Positions 16,607 to 24,719 of a DNA stretch of 64,000 nucleotides are shown piece after piece. Position 1 is the stretch's first letter; each line of letters opens with the position of its first letter. The position numbers and the translations under genes were made by a program. Under the pieces are notes generated by a model, which worked only from the letters and a program-made list of their open reading frames with translations, made no database searches and had not been told where the DNA came from. This DNA comes from Lunatibacter sp035460985 (GTDB lineage: Bacteria > Bacteroidota > Bacteroidia > Cytophagales > Cyclobacteriaceae): assembly GCA_035460985.1 (NCBI GenBank), contig DATHWC010000305.1, forward strand, positions 1 to 64,000, given 5' to 3'.

Positions 16607-16784
16607 GTCCGTTTTCATTTTTAGGTTCATCATTTAGTGGCATACTCTTCATGTGGTCCACGTAGGTTTTGTCGACCTGGGATATCCAGATGAACATACC
16701 TACAAAAAAGAGCACAAACATAACCAAGGAAATAATCGGATATATCTCAATATCTTCTATGGATCTTAACAGTTCTTTGTACAT
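16593..16784 (-). CDS. ccoQ: CcoQ-like small cbb3 oxidase subunit
   Basis: A 63-residue membrane peptide with one transmembrane helix (about 16-36: IISLVMFVLFFVGMFIWI) followed by a charged, hydrophilic tail. Size and position between ccoNO and ccoP match CcoQ, a small subunit that stabilises the cbb3 complex. It starts 11 bp after the ccoNO stop and overlaps ccoP, so translation is probably coupled. Confidence 0.75.
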   Translation of the reverse strand: MYKELLRSIEDIEIYPIISLVMFVLFFVGMFIWISQVDKTYVDHMKSMPLNDEPKNENGHEKI

Positions 16785-16795
16785 GAGTTTGGAAT

Positions 16796-18928
16796 TTAAG
16801 GGTTAGTGGCTGCGGTTTTTCTAATGTCTGTTCCTAAACGTTGCAAGTAAGCAATCAACGCTACGATTTCCGTATCCGGAGCTACCTCCACACCTGTTTC
16901 TTTAAGATTGGCGACAATGGCATTGGCCTGTATCATCAAATCATTCAACGCTACCTCATCATAGCCTTCCGGATAGGGGACACCAAACTTTTGCATCGTC
17001 CGTATCTTGGCCGGAAGATCACTGTGGCTCATGGTATTTTCGACCATCCAAGGATAGGGTGGCATCAATGAGCCGGGCGACATACTCCTAGGGTCTACCA
17101 TGTGGTGGTAATGCCAGCTATCCGGATACTTTCCTCCCACCCGGTGCAAATCCGGACCGGTGCGTTTTGACCCCCAAAGAAAAGGCCTGTCGTACACAAA
17201 TTCACCAGCCTTGGAATATTCACCATACCGCTCTGTCTCCGCACGGAAAGGTCGGATCATCTGAGAATGGCAGCCTACGCAACCATGGGAAATATACAGA
17301 TCCCTTCCTTGCAATTCCAAGGGGGTATAAGGCTGCACACTAGTAATGGTTGGGACATTTGATTTTACTAAGATTACGGGGATAATTTCTACTACTCCAC
17401 CTATTAAGATAGCAATAGTTGCCAAAATCGTAAAGAACACGGGTTTTCTTTCCCAGGCCCTGTGCCAGAATTCACCGGAGGTATTCACATGCTTTTCCAA
17501 CGCAGGCGCCTCGTCTACCTCCTCCTCTTGGAATGAGCCTTGAGCAGCGGTTTTTATCAGGTTATATACCATCAATATAGCCCCGGCCAAATAAAGAAAT
17601 CCGCCAAATGCCCTCAGCATATACATGGGGACGATTTGAATGACCGTTTCCAGGAAGTTTGGATAGGCCAGTCTTCCGCCATCACCAAACTCCATCCACA
17701 TCAAGCTCTGGGTCAAAGCGGCTACATACATGGGTAGTGCGTAGAACAAAATGCCCATTGTACCCATCCAAAAGTGGGTGTTGGCCATTTTGGTTGAGAA
17801 AAGGGTTGTTTTCCACATTCTCGGCCAAAGCCAATACAACATGGAGAAGGTAAGAAACCCGTTCCATCCCAAAGCCCCAATGTGGACGTGCGCAACGATC
17901 CAGTCTGTATAATGCGCAATGGCGTTCACGTTTTTCAACGAAAGAAGGGGACCTTCAAAAGTAGCCATACCGTAGGCCGTGACAGCTACAACCATAAACT
18001 TCAACACCGGATCAACTCGAACTTTGTCCCAAGCGCCCCTTAACGTCAAAAGCCCATTAACCATCCCTCCCCAAGAAGGAGCAATCAACATTACTGAAAA
18101 TGCTACCCCCAACACTTGGGCCCATTCGGGCAAAGCAGTGTAGAGCAAATGATGAGGGCCTGCCCAAATATAAATAAAGATCAAGGACCAGAAATGGACA
18201 ATGGACAACTTATAGGAGTAAACTGGGCGGTTCGCCGCTTTAGGAAGAAAATAATACATTAAACCCAAAAACGGTGTAGTCAAGAAAAATGCTACTGCAT
18301 TATGCCCATACCACCATTGGACCAAGGCATCTTGAACCCCAGCATATGCGGAATAACTCTTGAATAGAGATACCGGTAAAGCCAGCGAATTGAAGATATG
18401 CAACACCGCTATGGTTACGAAAGAAGCCATGTAAAACCAAATAGCGACATACATGTGCCTTTCCCTTCTCTTTATCAGAGTTCCGATCATATTGGCACCA
18501 AAAGCCACCCATACCAATGCTATAGCGATATCGATAGGCCACTCCAGTTCCGCATACTCCTTTGAAGTAGTCAAACCTAACGGTAAAGTAATTACCGCCG
18601 ATACGATAATGGCCTGCCAACCCCAAAAGTGAAACCAGCTCAAGGTCTTATTCCACATGGGAGTTTTTAGTAGTCTGGGCATCGAATAATAGATCCCCGC
18701 AAAAATGGCGTTCCCCACAAAGGCGAAAATGACCGCGTTGGTATGCAGCGGCCTAATCCTTCCATAGGTGGTATATGGATTGCCTAGGTTGGCCTCAGGA
18801 AGAAAGAGTTGCATAGCGGCCAAAACGCCGATTAGCATGCCTGCCAGCCCCCATATAACGGTGGCGGCGCCGAAGAATTTTACGATCTTATTATCGTAAT
18901 AAAACCGTTCCAGTGTAGTTTCAGACAT
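16796..18928 (-). CDS. ccoNO: fused cbb3 cytochrome c oxidase subunits I and II (CcoN-CcoO)
   Basis: A 710-residue fusion. CcoN (about 1-475) has some 12 membrane helices, the low-spin heme ligand region RPLHTNAVIFAF, the CuB histidines in WAGPHHLLY, and DWIVAHVHIGALGWNGF. CcoO (about 500-710) has a membrane anchor and one heme c site, CVGCH at 550-554, then MIRPFRAETERYGEYSKAGE and the LMPPYPWM axial Met. The enzyme is a high-affinity terminal oxidase used at low oxygen. The N-O fusion is known from Bacteroidota. The stop of ccoS lies 1 bp upstream of the start, showing tight coupling. Confidence 0.95.
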   Translation of the reverse strand: MSETTLERFYYDNKIVKFFGAATVIWGLAGMLIGVLAAMQLFLPEANLGNPYTTYGRIRPLHTNAVIFAFVGNAIFAGIYYSMPRLLKTPMWNKTLSWFHFWGWQAIIVSAVITLPLGLTTSKEYAELEWPIDIAIALVWVAFGANMIGTLIKRRERHMYVAIWFYMASFVTIAVLHIFNSLALPVSLFKSYSAYAGVQDALVQWWYGHNAVAFFLTTPFLGLMYYFLPKAANRPVYSYKLSIVHFWSLIFIYIWAGPHHLLYTALPEWAQVLGVAFSVMLIAPSWGGMVNGLLTLRGAWDKVRVDPVLKFMVVAVTAYGMATFEGPLLSLKNVNAIAHYTDWIVAHVHIGALGWNGFLTFSMLYWLWPRMWKTTLFSTKMANTHFWMGTMGILFYALPMYVAALTQSLMWMEFGDGGRLAYPNFLETVIQIVPMYMLRAFGGFLYLAGAILMVYNLIKTAAQGSFQEEEVDEAPALEKHVNTSGEFWHRAWERKPVFFTILATIAILIGGVVEIIPVILVKSNVPTITSVQPYTPLELQGRDLYISHGCVGCHSQMIRPFRAETERYGEYSKAGEFVYDRPFLWGSKRTGPDLHRVGGKYPDSWHYHHMVDPRSMSPGSLMPPYPWMVENTMSHSDLPAKIRTMQKFGVPYPEGYDEVALNDLMIQANAIVANLKETGVEVAPDTEIVALIAYLQRLGTDIRKTAATNP

Positions 18929-18929
18929 A

Positions 18930-19112
18930 TTACTTTGATTTTGTTGATGGTACTTCTTTTTCTTTGGTTTTCACTTTTTGGTCAAATAAAATGCGGATAG
19001 AGGGCGTGTATGTGTCGTCATATTGCCCACTCCTCATGGCTCGTATAAAGAGCCACAAAAAGCAGGATGCCATCACGATACTTATCCCTATTAATATGAA
19101 GATTACTTCCAT
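18930..19112 (-). CDS. ccoS: cbb3 oxidase assembly protein CcoS
   Basis: A 60-residue peptide with one N-terminal transmembrane helix (about 3-24) and the family motif FIRAMRSGQYDD, seen in CcoS of many phyla. CcoS is needed for cofactor insertion into the cbb3 oxidase. It sits directly between ccoI and ccoNO with 1-2 bp spacing, the standard order in Bacteroidota. Confidence 0.88.
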   Translation of the reverse strand: MEVIFILIGISIVMASCFLWLFIRAMRSGQYDDTYTPSIRILFDQKVKTKEKEVPSTKSK

Positions 19113-19114
19113 AA

Positions 19115-21547
19115 CTAGATTATTTTCTTTTTCAATCCCCTGGTATATGCTATATAATTTGTGGTTATTGTCGTAAATACTACAACAGAAATGCTACTGA
19201 GCGGCATCAGGATGGCACAGAATAAGGGACTTACCAAACCCTGTACGGCAAAGAAAACACCCACCGCATTATAGGTAAAGCTTAGTCCAAAGCTTGCTTT
19301 AATAATTTTTCGGCTAGTTTTGGCAAAATCCAGGTAAGTGGGCAAATTTGCCAAGGCTGTTGCATCCATAATCGCATCGCTTGCCGGGGAAAAATTTGAT
19401 GCCTGTGTAGTTAGTGCAACACCTACCTGACTTTCCCTAAGTGCTCCGGCATCATTCAATCCATCCCCAATCATCAAAGTTTGATTTCCTGCTTTTCCAA
19501 GATTCCGAAGATATTCTAACTTCTGAACAGGGCTTTGGTTGAAGTTCATGGTTATATCTGGACCAAAGACCCCCTGTAGGTGTTCCCGTTCATGGTCATG
19601 ATCTCCGGATAAGAAATGGACTTTCCGACCTTTGCCCATTTTTTCCACGACTTGGGATATTCCTGGTCTAAGCCCACTTTGTATGGAGAAACAGCCAAGC
19701 ACTGATCTCTCTACAGCGAGAAAAACCTGATTTCCTGCTGACTGTCCATTGGTTCCAGCACCTGTAAAATCCGCCGATCCCAGCCTTATTTCCTGCCCTT
19801 TGTATTCCCCAACTAATCCCTTTCCCTTTATTTCCTCTATCTTATCCAAGTATTCAAGAGACACGCCCGCCAACCATGAATTTATTCGGTTGCTCAGTGG
19901 ATGGGTGGAATTATTTACCAGACTTTTTATTATTGCTTGAGTTTGTAGCGTAAGAGGTTCTCCTTGATAGGTGATACTGGCCTCAGCAGGGTCTGTTAGG
20001 GTTCCCGTCTTGTCAAAAACAACCGTATCCACTTTCGCCATGCGCTCTATGACTTGTGGATTCTTAAGGTAAAATTTCCCCTGTCCGAAAATCCGAAGCG
20101 TATTTCCCAGCGTAAACGGTGTAGACATCGCCAATGCACAGGGGCAAGTGATAATAAGCACTGCCGTAAAAGCCCGAACACCAAGACCTACATCTGTATA
20201 ACTCCAATACACCAATGCCCCCATGGCAATCACCAATACGGTAACCGTAAATTTGCCACTAATGCGTGTGGCAAGCGATTCGAGTGAATTATCCTTCTTT
20301 TTTTCAAACGCCTCATTGTTCCATAAATCAGTCAAATATCCCTGAGATGGTGATTTTTGAACCGTCAGAGTAATTGGGTTGCCTTTCTGACGACCACCTG
20401 CATATACTAACTCACCCTGCTTTTTATTTACTGGTACTTCCTCACCTGTCACGAAACTATAATCAATGGAGGCCTCCCCCTCTATTAAAATGCTATCTGA
20501 AGGAATCAGTTCTTCGTGCCGAACCCGAATAATATCCCCCACGTGGAGTTTGGTAAGTGGAACAACTTCTTCCACTCCCTGTTTAATCCGAGTCACAGCC
20601 ACCGGGAAATATGCCTTGTAATCCCGGTCAAAAGACAATGTATCAAAGGTTTTCTGTTGGTAGATTTTACCGATTAACAGAAAAAACAGTAACCCACCCA
20701 ATGTATCCATGTACCCTTCTTGCCCGACGAGAAAAATCTCATACAGGCTGAAAAAAAACAAGGCAAATATCCCAATCACAATGGGTACGTCCATGTTTAC
20801 CGTGCGGTTTTTTAATGCAATCCATGCAGATCGGTAATAGTCGGTAGCCGAATAAAAAAACACAGGCAGGGCCAACCCTACATTTAAATAGTTGAATAAT
20901 CCCCGAAAACCATCACCCAACAATTCGGCCTCGGAGAAATACTCCGGTAGGCTGAAAAACATCATATTTCCGAAGCAGAAACCAGCCACGGCCAGTTTGT
21001 AGATTAACTTCCTATCTATCGGCCTCGCCCGCACATTTTCCACATCTGCCAAGTTGATGGTAGGCTCATAGCCTATATGGGAAAGTAGCAAAACCAAATC
21101 CCGAAGGCTAATGCGTTGATGGTTAAACTTGACCTGAACGGTTTTCTTCAAAAAATCCACCCTTCCCGATATCACACCATCATGTAACTGATAGAGGTTT
21201 TCTAATAACCAAATACAGGATGCACAGTGGATAAGTGGAATAGTAAACGTAACATGACTTTCGGTCTCATTTTGAAAATCAAGTAATTTACGGATTATCT
21301 CTTCATCTGATAAATAGTCAAACCTGTTACTTCGGGTAGACACATTTCGTTGTGTGCCTCCGGGATTGTTTTCTATGGCGTAATAGGTGCAGAGATCGTT
21401 TTCAACTAGTACCTCATAGACCAATTTGCAGCCAGTGCAACAAAAGTTCTTCTCATCATAAGGGATGATTTCTTCGACACAAACCTCTCCGCAGTGGTAG
21501 CAGGTTTTGGCGGCTTTATCGGCAACTGTTTTATCAGACTTGGACAT
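19115..21547 (-). CDS. ccoI: heavy-metal P1B-type ATPase for cbb3 oxidase copper supply (CcoI/FixI)
   Basis: An 810-residue copper-transporting ATPase. The N-terminus has a cysteine-rich metal-binding domain (CYHCGEVC at 16-23, CCTGC near 52) and a heavy-metal domain with HCASC. The metal site CPC is at 468-470 (TCPCALAMSTPF). The phosphorylation motif DKTGTLT starts at Asp512, and GDGLNDAGAL marks the hinge. CcoI exports copper for the CuB centre of cbb3 oxidase. It is the first gene of the cco operon. An FNR-type palindrome is centred about 43 bp before its ATG, and a -7-like TAAATTAG lies between. Confidence 0.93.
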   Translation of the reverse strand: MSKSDKTVADKAAKTCYHCGEVCVEEIIPYDEKNFCCTGCKLVYEVLVENDLCTYYAIENNPGGTQRNVSTRSNRFDYLSDEEIIRKLLDFQNETESHVTFTIPLIHCASCIWLLENLYQLHDGVISGRVDFLKKTVQVKFNHQRISLRDLVLLLSHIGYEPTINLADVENVRARPIDRKLIYKLAVAGFCFGNMMFFSLPEYFSEAELLGDGFRGLFNYLNVGLALPVFFYSATDYYRSAWIALKNRTVNMDVPIVIGIFALFFFSLYEIFLVGQEGYMDTLGGLLFFLLIGKIYQQKTFDTLSFDRDYKAYFPVAVTRIKQGVEEVVPLTKLHVGDIIRVRHEELIPSDSILIEGEASIDYSFVTGEEVPVNKKQGELVYAGGRQKGNPITLTVQKSPSQGYLTDLWNNEAFEKKKDNSLESLATRISGKFTVTVLVIAMGALVYWSYTDVGLGVRAFTAVLIITCPCALAMSTPFTLGNTLRIFGQGKFYLKNPQVIERMAKVDTVVFDKTGTLTDPAEASITYQGEPLTLQTQAIIKSLVNNSTHPLSNRINSWLAGVSLEYLDKIEEIKGKGLVGEYKGQEIRLGSADFTGAGTNGQSAGNQVFLAVERSVLGCFSIQSGLRPGISQVVEKMGKGRKVHFLSGDHDHEREHLQGVFGPDITMNFNQSPVQKLEYLRNLGKAGNQTLMIGDGLNDAGALRESQVGVALTTQASNFSPASDAIMDATALANLPTYLDFAKTSRKIIKASFGLSFTYNAVGVFFAVQGLVSPLFCAILMPLSSISVVVFTTITTNYIAYTRGLKKKII

Positions 21548-21553
21548 TAACGG

Positions 21554-21561
21554 CTAATTTA
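21554..21561 (-). promoter_or_regulatory. putative -7 element of the cco operon
   Basis: Minus-strand TAAATTAG, one mismatch from TAnnTTTG, is separated by 22 bp from the FNR-type site. That is the spacing expected for a class II activated promoter. The transcript would start within a few bases of the ccoI ATG at 21547, so it would be nearly leaderless. Confidence 0.4.
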
Positions 21562-21583
21562 CCTAGTATTGTATGTAAAAAAC

Positions 21584-21597
21584 ATGACGAAAATCAT
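21584..21597. promoter_or_regulatory. FNR-type operator of the cco operon
   Basis: ATGAC-GAAA-ATCAT, a 5-N4-5 palindrome with one mismatched pair. It is the only strong palindrome between the ccoI start and the end of the UspA-like gene. The same motif recurs at four other places in the window. Confidence 0.65.
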
Positions 21598-21610
21598 TAA
21601 AACGCATGAT

Positions 21611-22246
21611 TTACAGCGATAAGTAAAAGGAAAGTCTATCGTACCACATGCCTCCTTTGTAAAAGTGAAAAAGGACTTTCGCCAGATCCGCCTGATAATA
21701 TTTGGTTGTAATCAACAGTGTGCACTCATGTTTTACCGCATATGACCAAAAATCCCCAATTCGGTTAAAGTTGAATTTAATAAAAGAAGTCTCCGCAGTA
21801 GCTTGACTTACAGCCTGAATGACCTCCTGTTCCTCTTTCAACCTAGACTTTGGGATAAAACTCGGCGATATGATAGTTGCCTTACTATCCTTTAATTGAA
21901 GAGAAAACAATCCTATAAAATGGTGAATAAGTCTTGCGGAAGCAGGAGTGCCGTCGTAATGGAAAAGTAACCTGTCGAAAGTTAGCTCATTGTCATAAAT
22001 TAAGACAGGTGTTTCACAGGGTTCTTTTTCCCAAGACCGCGGAATGTCACATCCATGAAGCCATTCAAGGACTTTGGGTAAATGAGCGGTATAGAGTGTA
22101 GGGGTTTTCTTTTGGGGACTACGCCATTTTTTCCCTTCCAAAACTATCTGTTTGTCAAAACCTTCAGGCATCTCACTAAAATAGTGAGCGGTGATTATCT
22201 CTGCCGGAATTTCGAAACTCACCGATTGAATGACTTTTGCCTGCAT
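21611..22246 (-). CDS. uncharacterised protein, weakly UspA-like, in the low-oxygen gene block
   Basis: A 211-residue soluble protein that I cannot assign firmly. The middle (LLFHYDGTPASARLIHHFIGLF, given here in part: FHYDGTPASARLIHHF) resembles the start of a universal-stress-protein domain, and the later ISPSFIPKSRLKEE with TLLITTKYYQADLAKVLFHF fits an alpha/beta fold. The usual ATP-binding GxxG of UspA is not seen. It has no signal peptide. It lies just upstream of the cco operon with an FNR-type site and two perfect -7 elements in its promoter region, so it is probably induced with the oxidase. Confidence 0.6.
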   Translation of the reverse strand: MQAKVIQSVSFEIPAEIITAHYFSEMPEGFDKQIVLEGKKWRSPQKKTPTLYTAHLPKVLEWLHGCDIPRSWEKEPCETPVLIYDNELTFDRLLFHYDGTPASARLIHHFIGLFSLQLKDSKATIISPSFIPKSRLKEEQEVIQAVSQATAETSFIKFNFNRIGDFWSYAVKHECTLLITTKYYQADLAKVLFHFYKGGMWYDRLSFYLSL

Positions 22247-22265
22247 ATCGCCGTTGGTTTTTTGA

Positions 22266-22285
22266 CAAAGCTAAGTCCAAAGCTA
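22266..22285 (-). promoter_or_regulatory. tandem -7 elements upstream of the UspA-like gene
   Basis: TAGCTTTG occurs twice on the minus strand (22285-22278 and 22273-22266), both exact TAnnTTTG matches at a 12-bp period. A start from the proximal one would put the FNR-type site centre at about -64, close to a class I activator position. Confidence 0.5.
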
Positions 22286-22317
22286 TATTTTCACATTGAC
22301 TTTAGCAGGTTACATTC

Positions 22318-22331
22318 ATGACTTTCGTCAT
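22318..22331. promoter_or_regulatory. perfect FNR-type palindrome between the UspA-like and DUF1080 genes
   Basis: ATGAC-TTTC-GTCAT is a perfect 5-N4-5 inverted repeat located between divergent genes, 72 bp from the UspA-like start and 153 bp from the DUF1080 start. It could serve both, though distance favours the UspA-like gene. Confidence 0.65.
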
Positions 22332-22483
22332 GTTTTTCAAACGTTGGAGAAATGACTCTAGCTTTAAACCTCCATCGTTTAGCATGTAAAAATGAAATTT
22401 CAACTTTTCCTTACATTTTAAGGTCCAATCGTAGAAAAATTCTTTAATTTTAAATATTACAAGTTAAACCTAAAAAAAAGCGC

Positions 22484-23173
22484 ATGAAGATATTATCTTT
22501 TTTAATGCCCCTCGTTCTATTTATTCACTATGCAGTCCATTCACAAACTACTTCACTCTTCAATGGTAAAAATTTAGATGGATGGCATGTGGATGTACCT
22601 GAAATGGACACGAATCCTGAAGCCATCAACCCCTTTATCGTTCGCAATGGCATGTTGGTTTCACTGGGAACCCCGCAGGGGCATTTGATTACCGACAAGG
22701 TATACAGCAATTACAGGATTGAAGCCGTCTACAGGTTTCCCGGTGAGCCCGGTAATTGTGGGATTTTGGTCCATGCCTCGACCCCGAGGTCACTATATCA
22801 GATGTTTCCCAAATCCATAGAAGTACAGATGATGCACGAAAACGCAGGGGACTTTTGGTGTATTGTAGAGGATATTGAAGTACCCGATATGGTAGAGCGA
22901 CGGGGTCCAAAGGAAAAATGGGGGATTACTGAAGGCCTAAACAGACGTGTTTTAAATCTTACAGATGGATCGGAAAAACCTGTGGGGAAATGGAATAAAA
23001 TGGTTATCGAATGTTTTGAAGATCAAGTAAAGGTGTGGGTGAACGGAGATCTGGTCAATCATGGATTTAATGCCACTGCCAGCGAAGGTCAAATTGCCGT
23101 GCAGGCCGAAGGATCCGAAGTGGAATTCAAGAAACTAACCCTCACAGCGATAAAAGGGATTTCCGATAAATAG
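22484..23173 (+). CDS. secreted DUF1080 (3-keto-disaccharide hydrolase-like) protein
   Basis: A 229-residue protein with a cleavable signal peptide (about 1-20, ending VHS). It is made of one DUF1080 domain with the hallmark opening SLFNGKNLDGWH, the central YRFPGEPGNCGILVHA and EVQMMHE, and the terminal GQIAVQAEGSEVEFKKLTL. The family adopts a concanavalin-like jelly-roll; some members hydrolyse 3-keto-glycosides, but many are untested. No other sugar gene is adjacent. It is divergent from the UspA-like gene across an FNR-type palindrome. Confidence 0.88.
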   Translation: MKILSFLMPLVLFIHYAVHSQTTSLFNGKNLDGWHVDVPEMDTNPEAINPFIVRNGMLVSLGTPQGHLITDKVYSNYRIEAVYRFPGEPGNCGILVHASTPRSLYQMFPKSIEVQMMHENAGDFWCIVEDIEVPDMVERRGPKEKWGITEGLNRRVLNLTDGSEKPVGKWNKMVIECFEDQVKVWVNGDLVNHGFNATASEGQIAVQAEGSEVEFKKLTLTAIKGISDK

Positions 23174-23208
23174 CGAACGTGTGTGATTGAATCTTAACAT
23201 TGAGCAAA

Positions 23209-23922
23209 TCAGCCATAAAAGTCAGAAAGCCTTGCCAAACCTTTCTTATCCAAAATGATAATTTTCTTGCCCTCAAGTTCGATCAATCCATCTTTTTTAA
23301 ATTCCGAAAGTAGCCGGATGACAGTTTCGGTAGCAGTACCGACTAATCCTGCAATCTCTTCCCTAGTCAGGGTGATGTCAATTTTCTGGCTCTCCCCTCC
23401 GTCTACCCCGTAGGAATCCCCCAATTTCAACAGTGTCAGGGCAAGCCTTTCTCTGATGCTTTTTTGTGTGGCATCGGTCAACCTCCCCTCCATGATCCCA
23501 AGATCCTTGCATAGAGCCTGCGTTATCCGATTATGAAAAACCATATCTTCTGCCAAGATATTCAAAAAAGTCTCTTTAGGCACGAAACAAATTTGAGCAT
23601 CTTCCACGATAGTAGCAGTCGTAGAATAGACTTCCTCACCGATCAACGACGTATAGCCCAAAAAATCCCCTTTTTTGGCCAGCCTTATTATTTGTTCTTT
23701 TCCATTGGAAGCCGTCTTAAAAATCTTGGCAACCCCACCATTGATGCAAAATACACCCAGTGGTTTCGTGTTTTCGTAATAGAGAATTTGGCCTTTTTTG
23801 TGTGAGATTAAATTTTTGGAGTCAGAAAGGTTGCAAAGATGCTCCTCCGACAACCCGGCAAACATGGAAAATTTTCTACTTAGACACAATTGGCATGGCG
23901 TATTTTTAATTTTAACTGTCAT
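23209..23922 (-). CDS. Crp/Fnr family transcriptional regulator, probable oxygen sensor
   Basis: A 237-residue regulator. A cyclic-nucleotide-binding-like beta-roll (about 25-130) is followed by a dimer helix and a winged helix-turn-helix (about 155-230). Cysteines lie at 10, 13, 30, 59, 112 and 138; CxxC at the N-terminus plus Cys30 and Cys112 could ligate an Fe-S cluster as in FNR, though the spacing differs from E. coli. The recognition helix TETVIRLL keeps the Glu199 and Arg203 that read TGA/TCA in FNR and CRP, while FNR's Ser212 is replaced by Ile202. The gene follows an FNR-type palindrome, suggesting autoregulation. Confidence 0.9.
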   Translation of the reverse strand: MTVKIKNTPCQLCLSRKFSMFAGLSEEHLCNLSDSKNLISHKKGQILYYENTKPLGVFCINGGVAKIFKTASNGKEQIIRLAKKGDFLGYTSLIGEEVYSTTATIVEDAQICFVPKETFLNILAEDMVFHNRITQALCKDLGIMEGRLTDATQKSIRERLALTLLKLGDSYGVDGGESQKIDITLTREEIAGLVGTATETVIRLLSEFKKDGLIELEGKKIIILDKKGLARLSDFYG

Positions 23923-23967
23923 ATGTTTAAAAACTTACCTAATGATGCTGGTAAAGATATCAAATTC

Positions 23968-23981
23968 ATGACAAAAATCAT
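23968..23981. promoter_or_regulatory. FNR-type operator upstream of the Crp/Fnr gene
   Basis: ATGAC-AAAA-ATCAT, a 5-N4-5 palindrome with one mismatched pair, centred about 52 bp before the regulator's ATG at 23922. Its position allows either activation or repression of the gene's own promoter. Confidence 0.65.
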
Positions 23982-24594
23982 TGTTTTGATAACATTAATT
24001 TAAACAAAAAAACTGTGTCTGTCAGAACCCGTAAAATCCTCAAGAAAACTGTTGGAATTTAAAACTATTGTATTCCCTGCTTATCGGGTTGGTCCATTCA
24101 AAATTCACATTAAGACTAGATTTGGAGTTTTGGTTGGATTCAAAATCATTCATTGCCCTGGGGTAGAGAAAGTATCCAGCTGCCCTTTTTAAGAGGAGCA
24201 AATTGATTCTGTCTGTTGCATTTATTATCAGAATAACAAATAGAAAACTACCGATGCAGTTCATGACGAAAAAATGCGCCTTTCAGATATCTTTATTGCT
24301 GTTTGGGGATGGCAAAAAAAAAATTCACGGATGGACGCAATAATTCACGTTAAATCTTAAATTGACCAGGAGTCCAGAAACAACGCCCCAAAGAAGGCTA
24401 ACTTAATTCCTAAAAAAATGTGAAAGAGGAATGTCAGTATTATTATTCGGGATATGTATGATAGTTTACAGGTATTTTTTAAATATAAACATTTAAACCA
24501 GATGCGGTCATCAAGTTTTTCACCCCCTATTATTGTATATAACTGATAATCAACAAAATTGTCGAGTTTTTTCACTTCGTGAAACCTTTCAAAC

Positions 24595-24608
24595 ATGACA
24601 AAAATCAA
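24595..24608. promoter_or_regulatory. weaker FNR-type site upstream of the T9SS gene
   Basis: ATGAC-AAAA-ATCAA differs from the Crp/Fnr-gene site only in its last base. It lies 117 bp before the T9SS gene start. No -7 element at activator spacing was found, so its function is uncertain. Confidence 0.4.
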
Positions 24609-24719
24609 TTACTTCAAATATAAAATAAGGCGAATAACACAGTGTAGTTGTCAAATATGTGCTTAAATTTACACTCTTATATCTATATTTATATATAATA
24701 TACTTTCGTTTTATAAAAA

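Larger units (their letters stand above)
23923..24719. other. long gene-poor AT-rich region
   Basis: Nearly 800 bp between the Crp/Fnr gene and the T9SS gene. Short open frames on the minus strand (for example 24040-24264 and 24357-24608) have no recognisable product, signal or promoter. The region contains two FNR-type sites, described separately, and an isolated half-site ATGAC near 24264. No tRNA or structured RNA was recognised. Confidence 0.5.
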
